Positions 1 to 8,979 of a DNA stretch of 64,000 nt are shown here, piece after piece; the stretch's first letter is position 1, and each line of letters starts with the position of its first letter. A program made the translations under genes and the position numbers. The notes below the pieces were generated by a model. That model saw only the letters and a list, made by a program, of their open reading frames with translations, was not told the origin of the DNA and did no database searches. Origin of the DNA: Streptomyces iakyrus (lineage in GTDB: Bacteria > Actinomycetota > Actinomycetes > Streptomycetales > Streptomycetaceae). The DNA lies in assembly GCF_000717055.1 (NCBI RefSeq), contig NZ_JNXI01000018.1:62001-126000 (forward strand), in the 5' to 3' direction.

Positions 1-300
<300 letters not shown>

Positions 301-382
301 TGTGTGCTCCTGGTAATTCCGGGTTTATGGGGCTTTACGTACGGCGCGTGCTGGAAGTTTCCCGCAGGGCGGGGAATCGCTC

Positions 383-1177
383 CTAGGCGAATGCGACGTT
401 GTAGATGCCTGCCGCGATGGCGCCGCCGATCAGCGGACCCACCACGGGGACCCAGGCGTAGCCCCAGTCGGAGCCGCCCTTGTTGGGCAGCGGCAGCAGG
501 GCGTGCACGATGCGCGGTCCGAGGTCACGGGCCGGGTTGATCGCGTACCCCGTCGGGCCGCCGAGGGAGAGGCCGATGGACACCACGACGAGCGCGGTGA
601 CCAGGGCGCCCAGGGTGCCCAGGCCGTTGCCCTTGTCGTTCAGGCCCTGGGTGAGCACGGCGAGCACCAGCACGACCGTGCCGATGATCTCCGTCGCGAC
701 GTTCTGCCAGGCGACCCGGACCTCGGGGCCGGTGGAGAAGACGCCCAGCACGGGGCCCGCGCCCTTCTCCTGGGCCTCGACGGCCTTGACCGCGGTGTCC
801 TGCGCACCCGGGCCGCCGACTATCTCGCGGTCGGTGAGGTGGGCGTGGAACTGACCGTAGTAAGCGACCCAGACCAGGGCCGCGCCGATCATGGCGCCGA
901 GAACCTGTCCGGCGAAGTAGACCGGGACGTTCTTCCAGTCGCCGTCCTTGATGGCGATGGCCAGCGTCACGGCCGGGTTCAGATGGGCGCCGGAGAGCGG
1001 CGCCGAGGTGTAGACCGCCGTGAGCACCGCGAAGCCCCACCCGAAGGTGATGGCGAGCCAGCCGGCGTTACGAGCCTTGGAGGCCTTCAGCGTGACGGCG
1101 GCACAGACGCCGCCGCCGAGGAGGATGAGTATGGCGGTACCGATGGTCTCGCCGATGAAGATGTCGGAGCTGGACAC
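383..1177 (-). CDS. glpF: glycerol uptake facilitator, MIP/aquaporin family
   Basis: This 264-residue membrane protein is a glycerol channel. The two family-defining half-helix motifs are both present, as HLNPAVTL near residue 70 and [11 protein letters not shown] near residue 215, within six hydrophobic segments. The glycerol-channel subtype is suggested by the Asp after the second NPAR and by the adjacent glycerol kinase. The GTG start at 1175-1177 is chosen because AAAGGAG lies 6 bases before it; the frame stays open further upstream without a good binding site. It corresponds in position to gylC of the Streptomyces glycerol operon and is probably induced by glycerol through the IclR regulator encoded just upstream. 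Confidence 0.93.
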   Translation of the reverse strand: MSSSDIFIGETIGTAILILLGGGVCAAVTLKASKARNAGWLAITFGWGFAVLTAVYTSAPLSGAHLNPAVTLAIAIKDGDWKNVPVYFAGQVLGAMIGAALVWVAYYGQFHAHLTDREIVGGPGAQDTAVKAVEAQEKGAGPVLGVFSTGPEVRVAWQNVATEIIGTVVLVLAVLTQGLNDKGNGLGTLGALVTALVVVSIGLSLGGPTGYAINPARDLGPRIVHALLPLPNKGGSDWGYAWVPVVGPLIGGAIAAGIYNVAFA

Positions 1178-1257
1178 CCGCGACTCCTTTGTCCTACGTC
1201 CAGGGAAGTTCGATACCGGCCTGGCGTTGTCACACTCTAGCGCGTATTGCCGGTAGC

Positions 1258-1274
1258 TGTTCGGCAATGTCGAC
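1258..1274. promoter_or_regulatory. candidate GylR operator before glpF
   Basis: The 17-base box TGTTCGGCAATGTCGAC lies 81 bases before the glpF start. The same 14-base core, TTCGGCAATGTCGA, occurs again before the regulator gene at 2268-2281. Two copies in the two promoter regions of one operon strongly suggest the binding site of the IclR-type regulator. The remainder of the 262-base gap between glpF and the regulator presumably holds the glycerol-inducible promoter. Confidence 0.65.
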
Positions 1275-1439
1275 CGATGGACGGGAGTCTTGCTTCGGCG
1301 TTACGAGCACGTCAAGGGCTGTGAACTCGAAAATCTGATCGTTACTGATCGCCGCGGTCCCGGTGATCTTCTCCGCAGGTGAGCGCGGACATGCCGAGGA
1401 CCGGGACGCCGTACGGCGACCCGGTCCGCTCGTGTGCCC

Positions 1440-2213
1440 TCAGAACCGCCCGGCGCCCAGGTCCCGCGAGACCGCGCGGGCACAGTCCCGTACGGCCGCG
1501 ATGAGCTCGGGACGCAGCGCCCGCTCGTCGTCGGACCGGCACAGCCGCTCCACGGCGCCGGTGATGCCGACCGCCCCGACCGGCATGCGCCGCCGGTCGT
1601 GGATGGGCGCGGCCAGGGAGGCGACGCCCTCCCACGTCTCCTCCACATCGGCCGCGTACCCGCGCGCGCGGGTCACGTCGAGGAGGTGCTCGAAGCCCTC
1701 CGGCTCGCACACTGTCCGGTCGGTGAACGCCTTGCGGTCGGCCTCCAGGGCCTCGCTGTGCGCCACCGGGTCGTAGGCGGACAGCACCTTGCCCAGGGCC
1801 GTGGAGTGCAGCGGCTGCATGGCCCCGATCTCCAGGACCTGCCGGCTGTCGTCGGGCCGGAAGACGTGGTGCACGATCAGTACGCCCTGCTGGTGCAGGA
1901 CGCCGAGATAGACGCTCTCGCCGCTGGAGCGGGCCAGGTCGTCGGCCCAGACGAGGGCGCGCGCCCGCAGTTCGTGCACGTCCAGGTAGGTGGTGCCCAG
2001 ACGCAGCAGTTCGGCGCCCAGCTGGTAGCGCCCGGAGGCGTCGTCCTGCTCCACGAAGCCCTCCTGCTGGAGGGTGCGCAGGATGCCGTGGGCGGTGCCC
2101 TTGGCCAGGCCCAGCGACGAGGCGATGTCCGACAGGCCGAGCCGCCGCTCGCCGCCCGCGAGCAGCCGCAGCATCGCGGCCGCCCGTTCGAGCGACTGGA
2201 TGTTCCGTGCCAT
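1440..2213 (-). CDS. gylR: IclR-family glycerol operon regulator
   Basis: This 257-residue protein has an N-terminal winged helix (SLERAAAMLRLL, then LSDIASSLGLAKGTAHGIL) and a C-terminal IclR effector domain with the VYLGVLHQQGVLIVHHV and HSTALGKVLSAY blocks. Family members bind palindromic operators and respond to small carbon metabolites. Its location directly upstream of glpF and glpK, on the same strand, matches gylR, the glycerol- or glycerol-3-phosphate-responsive repressor of S. coelicolor. The ATG at 2211-2213 (MARNIQSL) fits the usual length; a longer in-frame start at 2285 would add 24 unconserved residues. Palindromes just upstream suggest autoregulation. Confidence 0.88.
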   Translation of the reverse strand: MARNIQSLERAAAMLRLLAGGERRLGLSDIASSLGLAKGTAHGILRTLQQEGFVEQDDASGRYQLGAELLRLGTTYLDVHELRARALVWADDLARSSGESVYLGVLHQQGVLIVHHVFRPDDSRQVLEIGAMQPLHSTALGKVLSAYDPVAHSEALEADRKAFTDRTVCEPEGFEHLLDVTRARGYAADVEETWEGVASLAAPIHDRRRMPVGAVGITGAVERLCRSDDERALRPELIAAVRDCARAVSRDLGAGRF

Positions 2214-2266
2214 CGCCGTACTGCCTCCGTCCCCTTCGACCGCCGACAAGCGGCACCACAGCCCTC

Positions 2267-2303
2267 GTTCGGCAATGTCGAACACTACCGGTCGATGTCG
2301 ACC
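2267..2303. promoter_or_regulatory. paired palindromes between gylR and metH
   Basis: GTTCGGCAATGTCGAAC (2267-2283) is a near-perfect palindrome and shares its 14-base core with the box before glpF. GGTCGATGTCGACC (2290-2303) is a second palindrome sharing ATGTCGA. Both lie 54-90 bases before the gylR start, a position that fits autorepression. Whether they also influence the divergent metH promoter cannot be told from sequence. Confidence 0.6.
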
Positions 2304-2424
2304 TCTCGCTAATGGCAGGCCGCCATTTTTCAGCCACCGGCGGCCGATCCGTCACCCATCGGCCGATCCTGCACCACCGGCGTCCGGCCCGTGGACGCGC
2401 TGCCCATCCAAGCCCACTCCCGGT

Positions 2425-2507
2425 TACGCTGGCGCGGTGCGCCCATCCCGGATGCCCTCCGGCTGTCCGGGAAGCCGCAAAGCCGACAGCCGTCGCATCC
2501 GAGGGAG
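2425..2507 (+). promoter_or_regulatory. metH promoter and structured leader with anti-SD
   Basis: TACGCT at 2425-2430 is a plausible -10 box. The leader after it contains the stem GGATGC (2450-2455) with GCATCC (2495-2500), enclosing a perfect 8-bp hairpin CGGCTGTC (2460-2467) with GACAGCCG (2485-2492). CCCTC (2455-2459) can instead pair with GAGGG (2501-2505) in the ribosome binding site of metH. The two long-range pairings cross, so they look mutually exclusive, as in a translational switch. I recall that comparative genomics has proposed a Streptomyces metH leader RNA, but I cannot confirm that this is it. No cobalamin or SAM riboswitch consensus was recognised. Confidence 0.5.
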
Positions 2508-2515
2508 CCCTTTTC

Positions 2516-5500
2516 ATGGCCTCGTTGCCGCCGACCCCTTCCGCAGACAGCCGGACCCGTGCGTCCGCGCTCCGAGAAGCCCTGGCCACCCGCGTGGTCG
2601 TGGCCGACGGAGCCATGGGCACCATGCTCCAGGCACAGGACCCCACCCTTGAGGACTTCGAGAATCTCGAGGGCTGCAACGAGATCCTCAACCTGACACG
2701 CCCGGACATCGTCCGTTCGGTCCACGCCGCCTACTTCGACGTCGGTGTCGACTGCGTGGAGACCAACACCTTCGGTGCCAACCTCACCGCCCTCGGCGAG
2801 TACGACATCCCCGAGCGTGTCACCGAACTGTCCGAGGCCGGTGCCCGGATCGCCCGCGAGGTGGCCGACGAGTTCACCCGCAGCACCGGGCAGCAGCGCT
2901 GGGTGCTCGGCTCGATGGGACCCGGCACCAAGCTGCCCACCCTCGGCCACACCACCTTCGGCGCCATCCGGGACGCCTACCAGCAGAACGCCGAGGGCCT
3001 GCTCGCCGGCGGCGCCGACGCGCTGCTCGTGGAGACCACGCAGGACCTGCTCCAGACCAAGGCCTCCGTCATCGCCGCCCGCCGGGCCATGGAGGCCACC
3101 GGCCACTCCGTGCCGCTGATCGTCTCGGTGACCGTCGAGACGACCGGCACCATGCTGCTCGGCTCCGAGATCGGCGCGGCCCTGACCGCGCTGGAGCCTC
3201 TCGGTATCGACATGATCGGCCTGAACTGCGCCACGGGCCCGGCCGAGATGAGCGAGCACCTGCGCTTCCTGTCCCGGCATTCGCGCATCCCGCTGTCCTG
3301 CATGCCCAACGCGGGCCTGCCCGTGCTGACCAAGGACGGCGCGCACTACCCGCTGACCGCGCCCGAGCTGGCCGAGGCGCAGGGCACGTTCGTCCGGGAC
3401 TACGGCCTCTCCCTCGTCGGCGGCTGCTGCGGCACCACCCCCGAGCACCTGCGGCAGCTGGTCGAGCGCGTCCGGGACACCGCCCCCACCGAGCGCACCC
3501 CGCAGCCCGAGCCGGGCGCGGCCTCCCTGTACCAGTCGGTGCCGTTCCGGCAGGACACCTCCTACCTGGCCATCGGCGAGCGCACCAACGCCAACGGCTC
3601 GAAGAAGTTCCGCGAGGCCATGCTGGAGGGCCGCTGGGACGACTGCGTGGAGATGGCCCGCGACCAGATCCGCGAGGGCGCGCACATGCTCGACCTGTGC
3701 GTGGACTACGTCGGCCGCGACGGCGTCGCCGACATGGAGGAACTGGCCGGCCGCTTCGCCACCGCCTCCACCCTGCCCATCGTGCTGGACTCCACCGAGG
3801 TCGACGTCATCCGGGCCGGCCTGGAGAAGCTCGGCGGCCGCGCGGTGATCAACTCGGTGAACTACGAGGACGGCGACGGCCCCGAGTCCCGCTTCGCCAA
3901 GGTCACGGCCCTCGCCCAGGAGCACGGCGCCGCCCTCATCGCGCTCACCATCGACGAGGAGGGCCAGGCCCGCACCGCCGAGAAGAAGGTCGAGATCGCC
4001 GAACGGCTCATCGACGACCTGACCGGCAACTGGGGCATCCACGAGGAGGACATCCTCGTCGACTGCCTGACCTTCACCATCTGCACCGGCCAGGAGGAGT
4101 CCCGCAAGGACGGCATCGCCACCATCGAGGGCATCCGCGAGCTCAAGCGGCGCCACCCGAAGGTGCAGACCACGCTCGGCCTGTCCAACATCTCCTTCGG
4201 CCTCAACCCGGCCGCCCGCATCCTGCTCAACTCCGTCTTCCTCGACGAGTGCGTCAAGGCGGGCCTGGACTCGGCGATCGTGCACGCCAGCAAGATCCTG
4301 CCGATCGCCCGCTTCAGCGAGGAGGAGGTCCAGACGGCCCTGGACCTCATCCACGACCGCCGCGCCGAGGGCTACGACCCGCTGCAGAAGCTCATGCAGC
4401 TCTTCGAGGGCGCCACCGCCAAGTCCCTCAAGGCCGGCAAGGCCGAGGAACTGGCCGCCCTGCCGCTGGACGAGCGCCTCAAGCGCCGCATCATCGACGG
4501 CGAGCGCAACGGCCTCGAAGCGGACCTCGACGAGGCCCTCCAGGAGCGGCCCGCGCTCGACATCGTCAACGAGACCCTGCTGGACGGCATGAAGGTCGTC
4601 GGCGAGCTCTTCGGCTCCGGCCAGATGCAGCTGCCGTTCGTCCTGCAGTCCGCCGAGGTCATGAAGACGGCCGTCGCCCACCTCGAACCGCACATGGAGA
4701 AGACCGACGAGGCAGGCAAGGGCACCATCGTCCTGGCCACCGTGCGCGGCGACGTGCACGACATCGGCAAGAACCTCGTCGACATCATCCTGTCCAACAA
4801 CGGCTACAACGTCGTCAACCTCGGCATCAAGCAGCCGGTCTCCGCGATCCTGGAAGCCGCCGAGGAGCACAAGGCCGACGTCATCGGCATGTCCGGTCTC
4901 CTGGTGAAGTCCACCGTGATCATGAAGGAGAACCTGGAGGAGCTGAACCAGCGCGGCCTGGCCTCCGGCTACCCGGTCATCCTCGGCGGCGCCGCCCTCA
5001 CCCGCGCCTACGTCGAGCAGGACCTGCACGAGATCTACCAGGGAGAGGTCCGCTACGCCCGCGACGCCTTCGAGGGCCTGCGCCTGATGGACGCCCTCAT
5101 CGGCGTCAAGCGGGGCGTGCCCGGCGCGAAGCTGCCCGAGCTCAAGCAGCGCCGGGTCAGGGCGACGGCCCCGGCCGCGACGGAGGAGCGCCCCGAGGAG
5201 GGGCACGTCCGCTCCGACGTCGCCACCGACAACCCCGTGCCCACCCCGCCCTTCCGCGGCACCCGCGTGATCAAGGGCATCCAGCTCAAGGAGTACGCGA
5301 GCTGGCTCGACGAAGGCGCCCTGTTCAAGGGCCAGTGGGGCCTGAAGCAGGCCCGCACCGGCGAGGGCCCGTCCTACGAGGAGCTCGTCGAAAGCGAGGG
5401 CAGGCCCCGGCTGCGCGGCCTGCTGGACCGGCTCCAGACGGAGAACATGCTGGAGGCGGCCGTGGTCTACGGCTACTTCCCGTGCGTCTCCAAGGACGAC

Positions 5501-6031
5501 GACCTGATCATCCTCGACGAGCAGGGCAACGAGCGCACCCGCTTCACCTTCCCGCGCCAGCGCCGGGGCCGGCGCCTGTGCCTGGCCGACTTCTTCCGCC
5601 CGGAGGAGTCCGGCGAGACCGACGTCGTCGGCCTCCAGGTCGTCACCGTCGGCTCGCGCATCGGCGAGGAGACCGCGCGGCTCTTCGAGGCCAACGCCTA
5701 CCGGGACTACCTCGAACTGCACGGGCTGTCCGTGCAGCTGGCCGAGGCGCTCGCCGAGTACTGGCACGCGCGCGTGCGCTCCGAACTCGGCTTCGCCGGC
5801 GAGGACCCCGACGAGATGCAGGGCATGTTCGAGCTGAAGTACCGGGGCGCCCGCTTCTCCCTCGGCTACGGTGCCTGTCCCGATCTGGAGGACCGGGCCA
5901 AGATCGCCGCCCTGCTCGAACCGGAGCGCATCGGCGTCGAACTGTCCGAGGAGTTCCAGCTGCACCCCGAGCAGTCCACGGACGCCATCGTGATCCACCA
6001 CCCGGAGGCCAAGTACTTCAACGCCCGCTGA
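2516..6031 (+). CDS. metH: cobalamin-dependent methionine synthase
   Basis: This 1171-residue cytosolic enzyme transfers the methyl group of 5-methyltetrahydrofolate to homocysteine through methylcobalamin. All four modules are visible in order: a homocysteine-binding barrel with zinc-ligand Cys in GLNCATG and the VGGCCGT pair near residue 302; a pterin-binding barrel starting AIGERTNANGSKKF near 352; a cobalamin-binding region with the DVHDIGKN motif (lower-ligand His near 747); and a C-terminal activation domain with a SAM-site RGARFSLGYG segment near 1110. The ATG at 2516 follows GAGGGAG closely; the frame is open back to 2207 but that part overlaps gylR and its operators. Full length for the family. 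Confidence 0.97.
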   Translation: MASLPPTPSADSRTRASALREALATRVVVADGAMGTMLQAQDPTLEDFENLEGCNEILNLTRPDIVRSVHAAYFDVGVDCVETNTFGANLTALGEYDIPERVTELSEAGARIAREVADEFTRSTGQQRWVLGSMGPGTKLPTLGHTTFGAIRDAYQQNAEGLLAGGADALLVETTQDLLQTKASVIAARRAMEATGHSVPLIVSVTVETTGTMLLGSEIGAALTALEPLGIDMIGLNCATGPAEMSEHLRFLSRHSRIPLSCMPNAGLPVLTKDGAHYPLTAPELAEAQGTFVRDYGLSLVGGCCGTTPEHLRQLVERVRDTAPTERTPQPEPGAASLYQSVPFRQDTSYLAIGERTNANGSKKFREAMLEGRWDDCVEMARDQIREGAHMLDLCVDYVGRDGVADMEELAGRFATASTLPIVLDSTEVDVIRAGLEKLGGRAVINSVNYEDGDGPESRFAKVTALAQEHGAALIALTIDEEGQARTAEKKVEIAERLIDDLTGNWGIHEEDILVDCLTFTICTGQEESRKDGIATIEGIRELKRRHPKVQTTLGLSNISFGLNPAARILLNSVFLDECVKAGLDSAIVHASKILPIARFSEEEVQTALDLIHDRRAEGYDPLQKLMQLFEGATAKSLKAGKAEELAALPLDERLKRRIIDGERNGLEADLDEALQERPALDIVNETLLDGMKVVGELFGSGQMQLPFVLQSAEVMKTAVAHLEPHMEKTDEAGKGTIVLATVRGDVHDIGKNLVDIILSNNGYNVVNLGIKQPVSAILEAAEEHKADVIGMSGLLVKSTVIMKENLEELNQRGLASGYPVILGGAALTRAYVEQDLHEIYQGEVRYARDAFEGLRLMDALIGVKRGVPGAKLPELKQRRVRATAPAATEERPEEGHVRSDVATDNPVPTPPFRGTRVIKGIQLKEYASWLDEGALFKGQWGLKQARTGEGPSYEELVESEGRPRLRGLLDRLQTENMLEAAVVYGYFPCVSKDDDLIILDEQGNERTRFTFPRQRRGRRLCLADFFRPEESGETDVVGLQVVTVGSRIGEETARLFEANAYRDYLELHGLSVQLAEALAEYWHARVRSELGFAGEDPDEMQGMFELKYRGARFSLGYGACPDLEDRAKIAALLEPERIGVELSEEFQLHPEQSTDAIVIHHPEAKYFNAR

Positions 6032-6102
6032 GCCTCCCACCGGGCACAGGGGCCAAAAGAAGCGTTTCGTCCGCGCACGACGTAGACTGGTCGGTCCACC
6101 GC

Positions 6103-6131
6103 AGGCCGGTTCCCCTTGTGGGAACCGGCCT
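6103..6131 (+). promoter_or_regulatory. 12-bp leader hairpin before HAD gene
   Basis: AGGCCGGTTCCC (6103-6114) and GGGAACCGGCCT (6120-6131) form a perfect 12-bp stem with a 5-base loop, ending 12 bases before the AAGGAGG of the next gene. A -10-like TAGACT lies at 6083-6088, which would place the hairpin inside the 5' leader. It could also stop transcription from metH, although no T-run follows. Confidence 0.55.
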
Positions 6132-6156
6132 GAACGTCCCTCAAGGAGGTACGTGG

Positions 6157-6858
6157 ATGACCAGTACGGTCCCCGCGCTCGGCACCCTTACGGCCGAAGG
6201 CTCAGCTCTGCAAGCAGTGCTGCTCGACATGGACGGCACTCTGGTGGACACCGAGGGCTTCTGGTGGGACGTCGAGGTCGAGGTCTTCGCCTCCCTCGGC
6301 CACACCCTCGACGAGTCCTGGCGGCATGTCGTGGTCGGCGGCCCCATGACCCGCAGCGCGGGGTTCCTCATCGAGGCCACCGGCGCCGACATCCCCCTCG
6401 ACGAACTCACCGTGCTCCTGAACGACGGCTTCGAGGCCCGCATCGACCGCGCCCTGCCGCTGATGCCGGGCGCAGGCCGGCTGCTCGCCGAGCTCTACGA
6501 GTACGAGATCCCCACCGCCCTGGTCTCCGCCTCCCACCGGCGCATCATCGACCGGGTGCTGGCGTCACTGGGCGCCCACCACTTCAGCCTGACGGTGGCC
6601 GGTGACGAGGTGCCGCGCACCAAGCCCCACCCCGACCCGTACCTCGCCGCCGCCGCGGGACTCGGCGCGGACCCGTCCCGCTGCGCCGTCATCGAGGACA
6701 CCGCCACCGGCGTCGCCGCCGCCGAGGCCGCCGGCTGCCAGGTCGTGGCCGTGCCGTCCGTGGCCCCCATCGCCCCGGCCCTGCGCCGCACGGTCGTCAC
6801 CTCCCTCGAAGAGGTCGACCTGACATTTCTGCACGGGCTGATGACGGAAATGCGCTAG
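6157..6858 (+). CDS. HAD-superfamily phosphatase
   Basis: This 233-residue protein is a beta-phosphoglucomutase-like HAD hydrolase. Motif I is VLLDMDGTLVDTEG (nucleophile Asp near residue 24), a helical cap follows, motif II Ser/Thr lies in ALVSASHRR, motif III Lys in VPRTKPHPDPY, and motif IV Asp in CAVIEDTATGVAAA. Such enzymes hydrolyse small phosphorylated metabolites; the substrate cannot be predicted. The ATG at 6157 has AAGGAGG 7 bases upstream. It lies 125 bases after metH on the same strand, with a strong hairpin in between. Confidence 0.88.
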   Translation: MTSTVPALGTLTAEGSALQAVLLDMDGTLVDTEGFWWDVEVEVFASLGHTLDESWRHVVVGGPMTRSAGFLIEATGADIPLDELTVLLNDGFEARIDRALPLMPGAGRLLAELYEYEIPTALVSASHRRIIDRVLASLGAHHFSLTVAGDEVPRTKPHPDPYLAAAAGLGADPSRCAVIEDTATGVAAAEAAGCQVVAVPSVAPIAPALRRTVVTSLEEVDLTFLHGLMTEMR

Positions 6859-7267
6859 GCGTTCACCCAGCGTGCAGCGGCGTTAGGGCGGGAATTCCGA
6901 AGGCGAATTCGAACCCCTCCCTGTGATCGAATTCCCGTGCCACCGAACCCGTTTACGCGTGTGACGTTCCCCACGCGAACCGGGGTCGACAGCCGATCCG
7001 GCATGTGCTGCGCACCCCCTCCGGGGGGCCGCTGACGTGCCCTTGTGTCCCGATTGGTGGAACGCTGCACCAAAGCTTCCGCTGTCGGGTTTTCGGTGTG
7101 TCCACGCCCGGTTCCGTAGCGTGATGGGTGCTCAACTCCGGTGGCTGCGAACCCTCCTGCCGGTCCGGACTAATCTCGATGCGAGAACATCGCCCCACCT
7201 CCGTGATCCGCTGCGCCACCCCTGCATGCCGGGTACACGGAGTCGACAGCTCTGGAGAAACTCGAGC
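6859..7267. other. intergenic region with three GAATTC elements and a promoter
   Basis: This 409-base gap has no convincing coding potential. Close to its left end GAATTC occurs three times in 43 bases (6892, 6905, 6929); the outer copies form the inverted repeat CGGGAATTC (6889-6897) and GAATTCCCG (6929-6937), and the middle copy is the palindrome CGAATTCG. Such AT-containing palindromes are rare at this GC content. TAGCGT at 7117-7122 is a plausible -10 box for the following lipoprotein gene, giving a leader of about 140 bases. Confidence 0.5.
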
Positions 7268-8872
7268 ATGAACCGCAAGACTTTGGTGCTGCCGGCCGTG
7301 ATCGGCCTGCTCGCGCCGGTGCTCGCCGCCTGCGGCGGGTCCGACAGCGGGAGCGGCGACAGCGGCGCGATCGTCGTCGGCACCACGGACCGGTTCACCG
7401 CCTCGAAGGACGCTCCCGCGCCCCTCGACCCGGCGTACGCCTACGACGTCGGCACCTGGAACATCCTGCGCCAGACCGTGCAGACCCTGATGATCCAGCC
7501 GCGCGGCGAGGGCGAGCCGGTACCGGAGGCCGCCGAGCGCTGCGGCTTCACCGACACCGGCAACGAGCGTTATGCCTGCACCCTGCGCGACGGCCTGAAG
7601 TTCGCCGACGGCAACGCTGTCACCGCGGCCGACGTGAAGTACTCCATCGACCGCGCCCGCTCGCTCAAGGCCGACAGCGGGGTGTTCGCGCTGCTGTCCA
7701 CCATCGACACTGTCGAGACGCAGGGCGACCGCGAGGTCATCTTCCACCTCAAGACCGCCGACGCGACCTTCCCGTACAAGCTGTCGACCCCCGTCGCCGG
7801 CATCGTCGACCCCGACGACTACCCGAAGAACAAGCTGCGCGACGGCTTCGACCTGGAGGGCTCCGGCCCGTACACCCTCAAGGCCGACGTCGAGGACGGC
7901 GAGCTGGTCAAGGCCGAGTTCACCAAGAACCCCGACTACAAGGGGGCCCTCGAGGTGAACAACGACAAGGTCGACATGGTCTCGTACAAGGACGCCGACG
8001 CCATGGGCAAGGCCCTGGACGAGGGCGACATCGACCTGATGACCCGCACCATGTCGCCCGACCAGATCCGCGAGCTCTCGGGCGACGCGGACACCGACGT
8101 CGACCTCGTCGAGATGCCCGGCCTGGAAATCCGCTACCTGGGCTTCAACACCGACGCCCCGACGGTGAAGTCCAAGGCCGTACGCCAGGCGATGGCCCAG
8201 GTCGTCAACCGCAGCGCGCTGGTCTCCAAGGTCTACGGCTCCCAGGCCGAGCCGCTGTACTCGCTGGTCCCGGCCAGCGTCACCGGCCACTCCAACTCGT
8301 TCTTCAACAAGTACGGGGAGCCGAACGTCACCAAGGCCCGCTCCCTGCTCAACCAGGCCAACATCAGCACCCCGGTGAAGCTCACGCTGCACTACACGAC
8401 CGACCACTACGGCCCGGCCACCAAGAAGGAGTTCGAGGTCCTGCGCGACCAGCTGAACTCCAGCGGCCTGTTCGACGTCGGCATCAAGGGCACCCCGTGG
8501 GACACGTTCCGCCCGGCCGAGAAGAAGGGCGAGTACGACGTGTACGGCATGGGCTGGTTCCCGGACTTCCCGGACGCCGACAACTTCCTCGCGCCGTTCC
8601 TCGACGCCGACAACACGCTCGGCTCGCCGTACGACAACAGCCGGATCCGCAACACCCTGATCCCGGAGTCCCGCCGCGAGGCGGACCGGCTGTCCGCCGC
8701 CTCCAGCCTGACGGACATTCAGGACATCGTCGCCGGTGACGTGCCGGTGCTGCCGCTGTGGCAGGGCAAGCAGTACGTCGCCGCGCGCGACGACATCACG
8801 GGTACCGCCTACGCGCTCAACTCCGCCTCGACGCTCCAGCTCTGGGAGCTCGGGCGGGGCGTGAGCGGCTGA
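7268..8872 (+). CDS. ABC transporter substrate-binding lipoprotein, family 5 (first of two)
   Basis: This 534-residue extracellular solute-binding protein resembles DppA/OppA. The N-terminus has a short positive stretch, a hydrophobic core and the lipobox VLAAC, so it should be lipid-anchored outside the cell. Family blocks include the CTLRDGLKFADGNAVTAADVKYS segment (split here for length as LRDGLKFADG and TAADVKYS), GSGPYTL-like text and a DFPDADNFLAPF motif near the C-terminus. The ATG at 7268 follows GGAG. No permease or ATPase genes are next to it; a paralogue follows 107 bases downstream. Oligopeptides are the likely ligands, but the specificity is unknown. Confidence 0.9.
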   Translation: MNRKTLVLPAVIGLLAPVLAACGGSDSGSGDSGAIVVGTTDRFTASKDAPAPLDPAYAYDVGTWNILRQTVQTLMIQPRGEGEPVPEAAERCGFTDTGNERYACTLRDGLKFADGNAVTAADVKYSIDRARSLKADSGVFALLSTIDTVETQGDREVIFHLKTADATFPYKLSTPVAGIVDPDDYPKNKLRDGFDLEGSGPYTLKADVEDGELVKAEFTKNPDYKGALEVNNDKVDMVSYKDADAMGKALDEGDIDLMTRTMSPDQIRELSGDADTDVDLVEMPGLEIRYLGFNTDAPTVKSKAVRQAMAQVVNRSALVSKVYGSQAEPLYSLVPASVTGHSNSFFNKYGEPNVTKARSLLNQANISTPVKLTLHYTTDHYGPATKKEFEVLRDQLNSSGLFDVGIKGTPWDTFRPAEKKGEYDVYGMGWFPDFPDADNFLAPFLDADNTLGSPYDNSRIRNTLIPESRREADRLSAASSLTDIQDIVAGDVPVLPLWQGKQYVAARDDITGTAYALNSASTLQLWELGRGVSG

Positions 8873-8979
8873 CGGACCCGCTGGATCCCCGGGGCCCCTG
8901 ACCGCGGCCCCGGGGAGCCGTGCCCCGGAGCCAGGGAGACGCTCCGGGAGTTCTCGAGAACCGACGACAAGGCACACAC

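Noticed and set aside
2340..2515. Cobalamin, SAM or SAH riboswitch before metH
   Set aside because: I could not find the conserved cores of these classes. Only an unclassified structured leader is supported.
2330..6040. A 1236-codon open frame antisense to metH
   Set aside because: It is the mirror of a GC-rich gene. Its translation is compositionally odd (Val/Gly/Leu/Arg-rich without motifs), while the plus strand encodes complete MetH.
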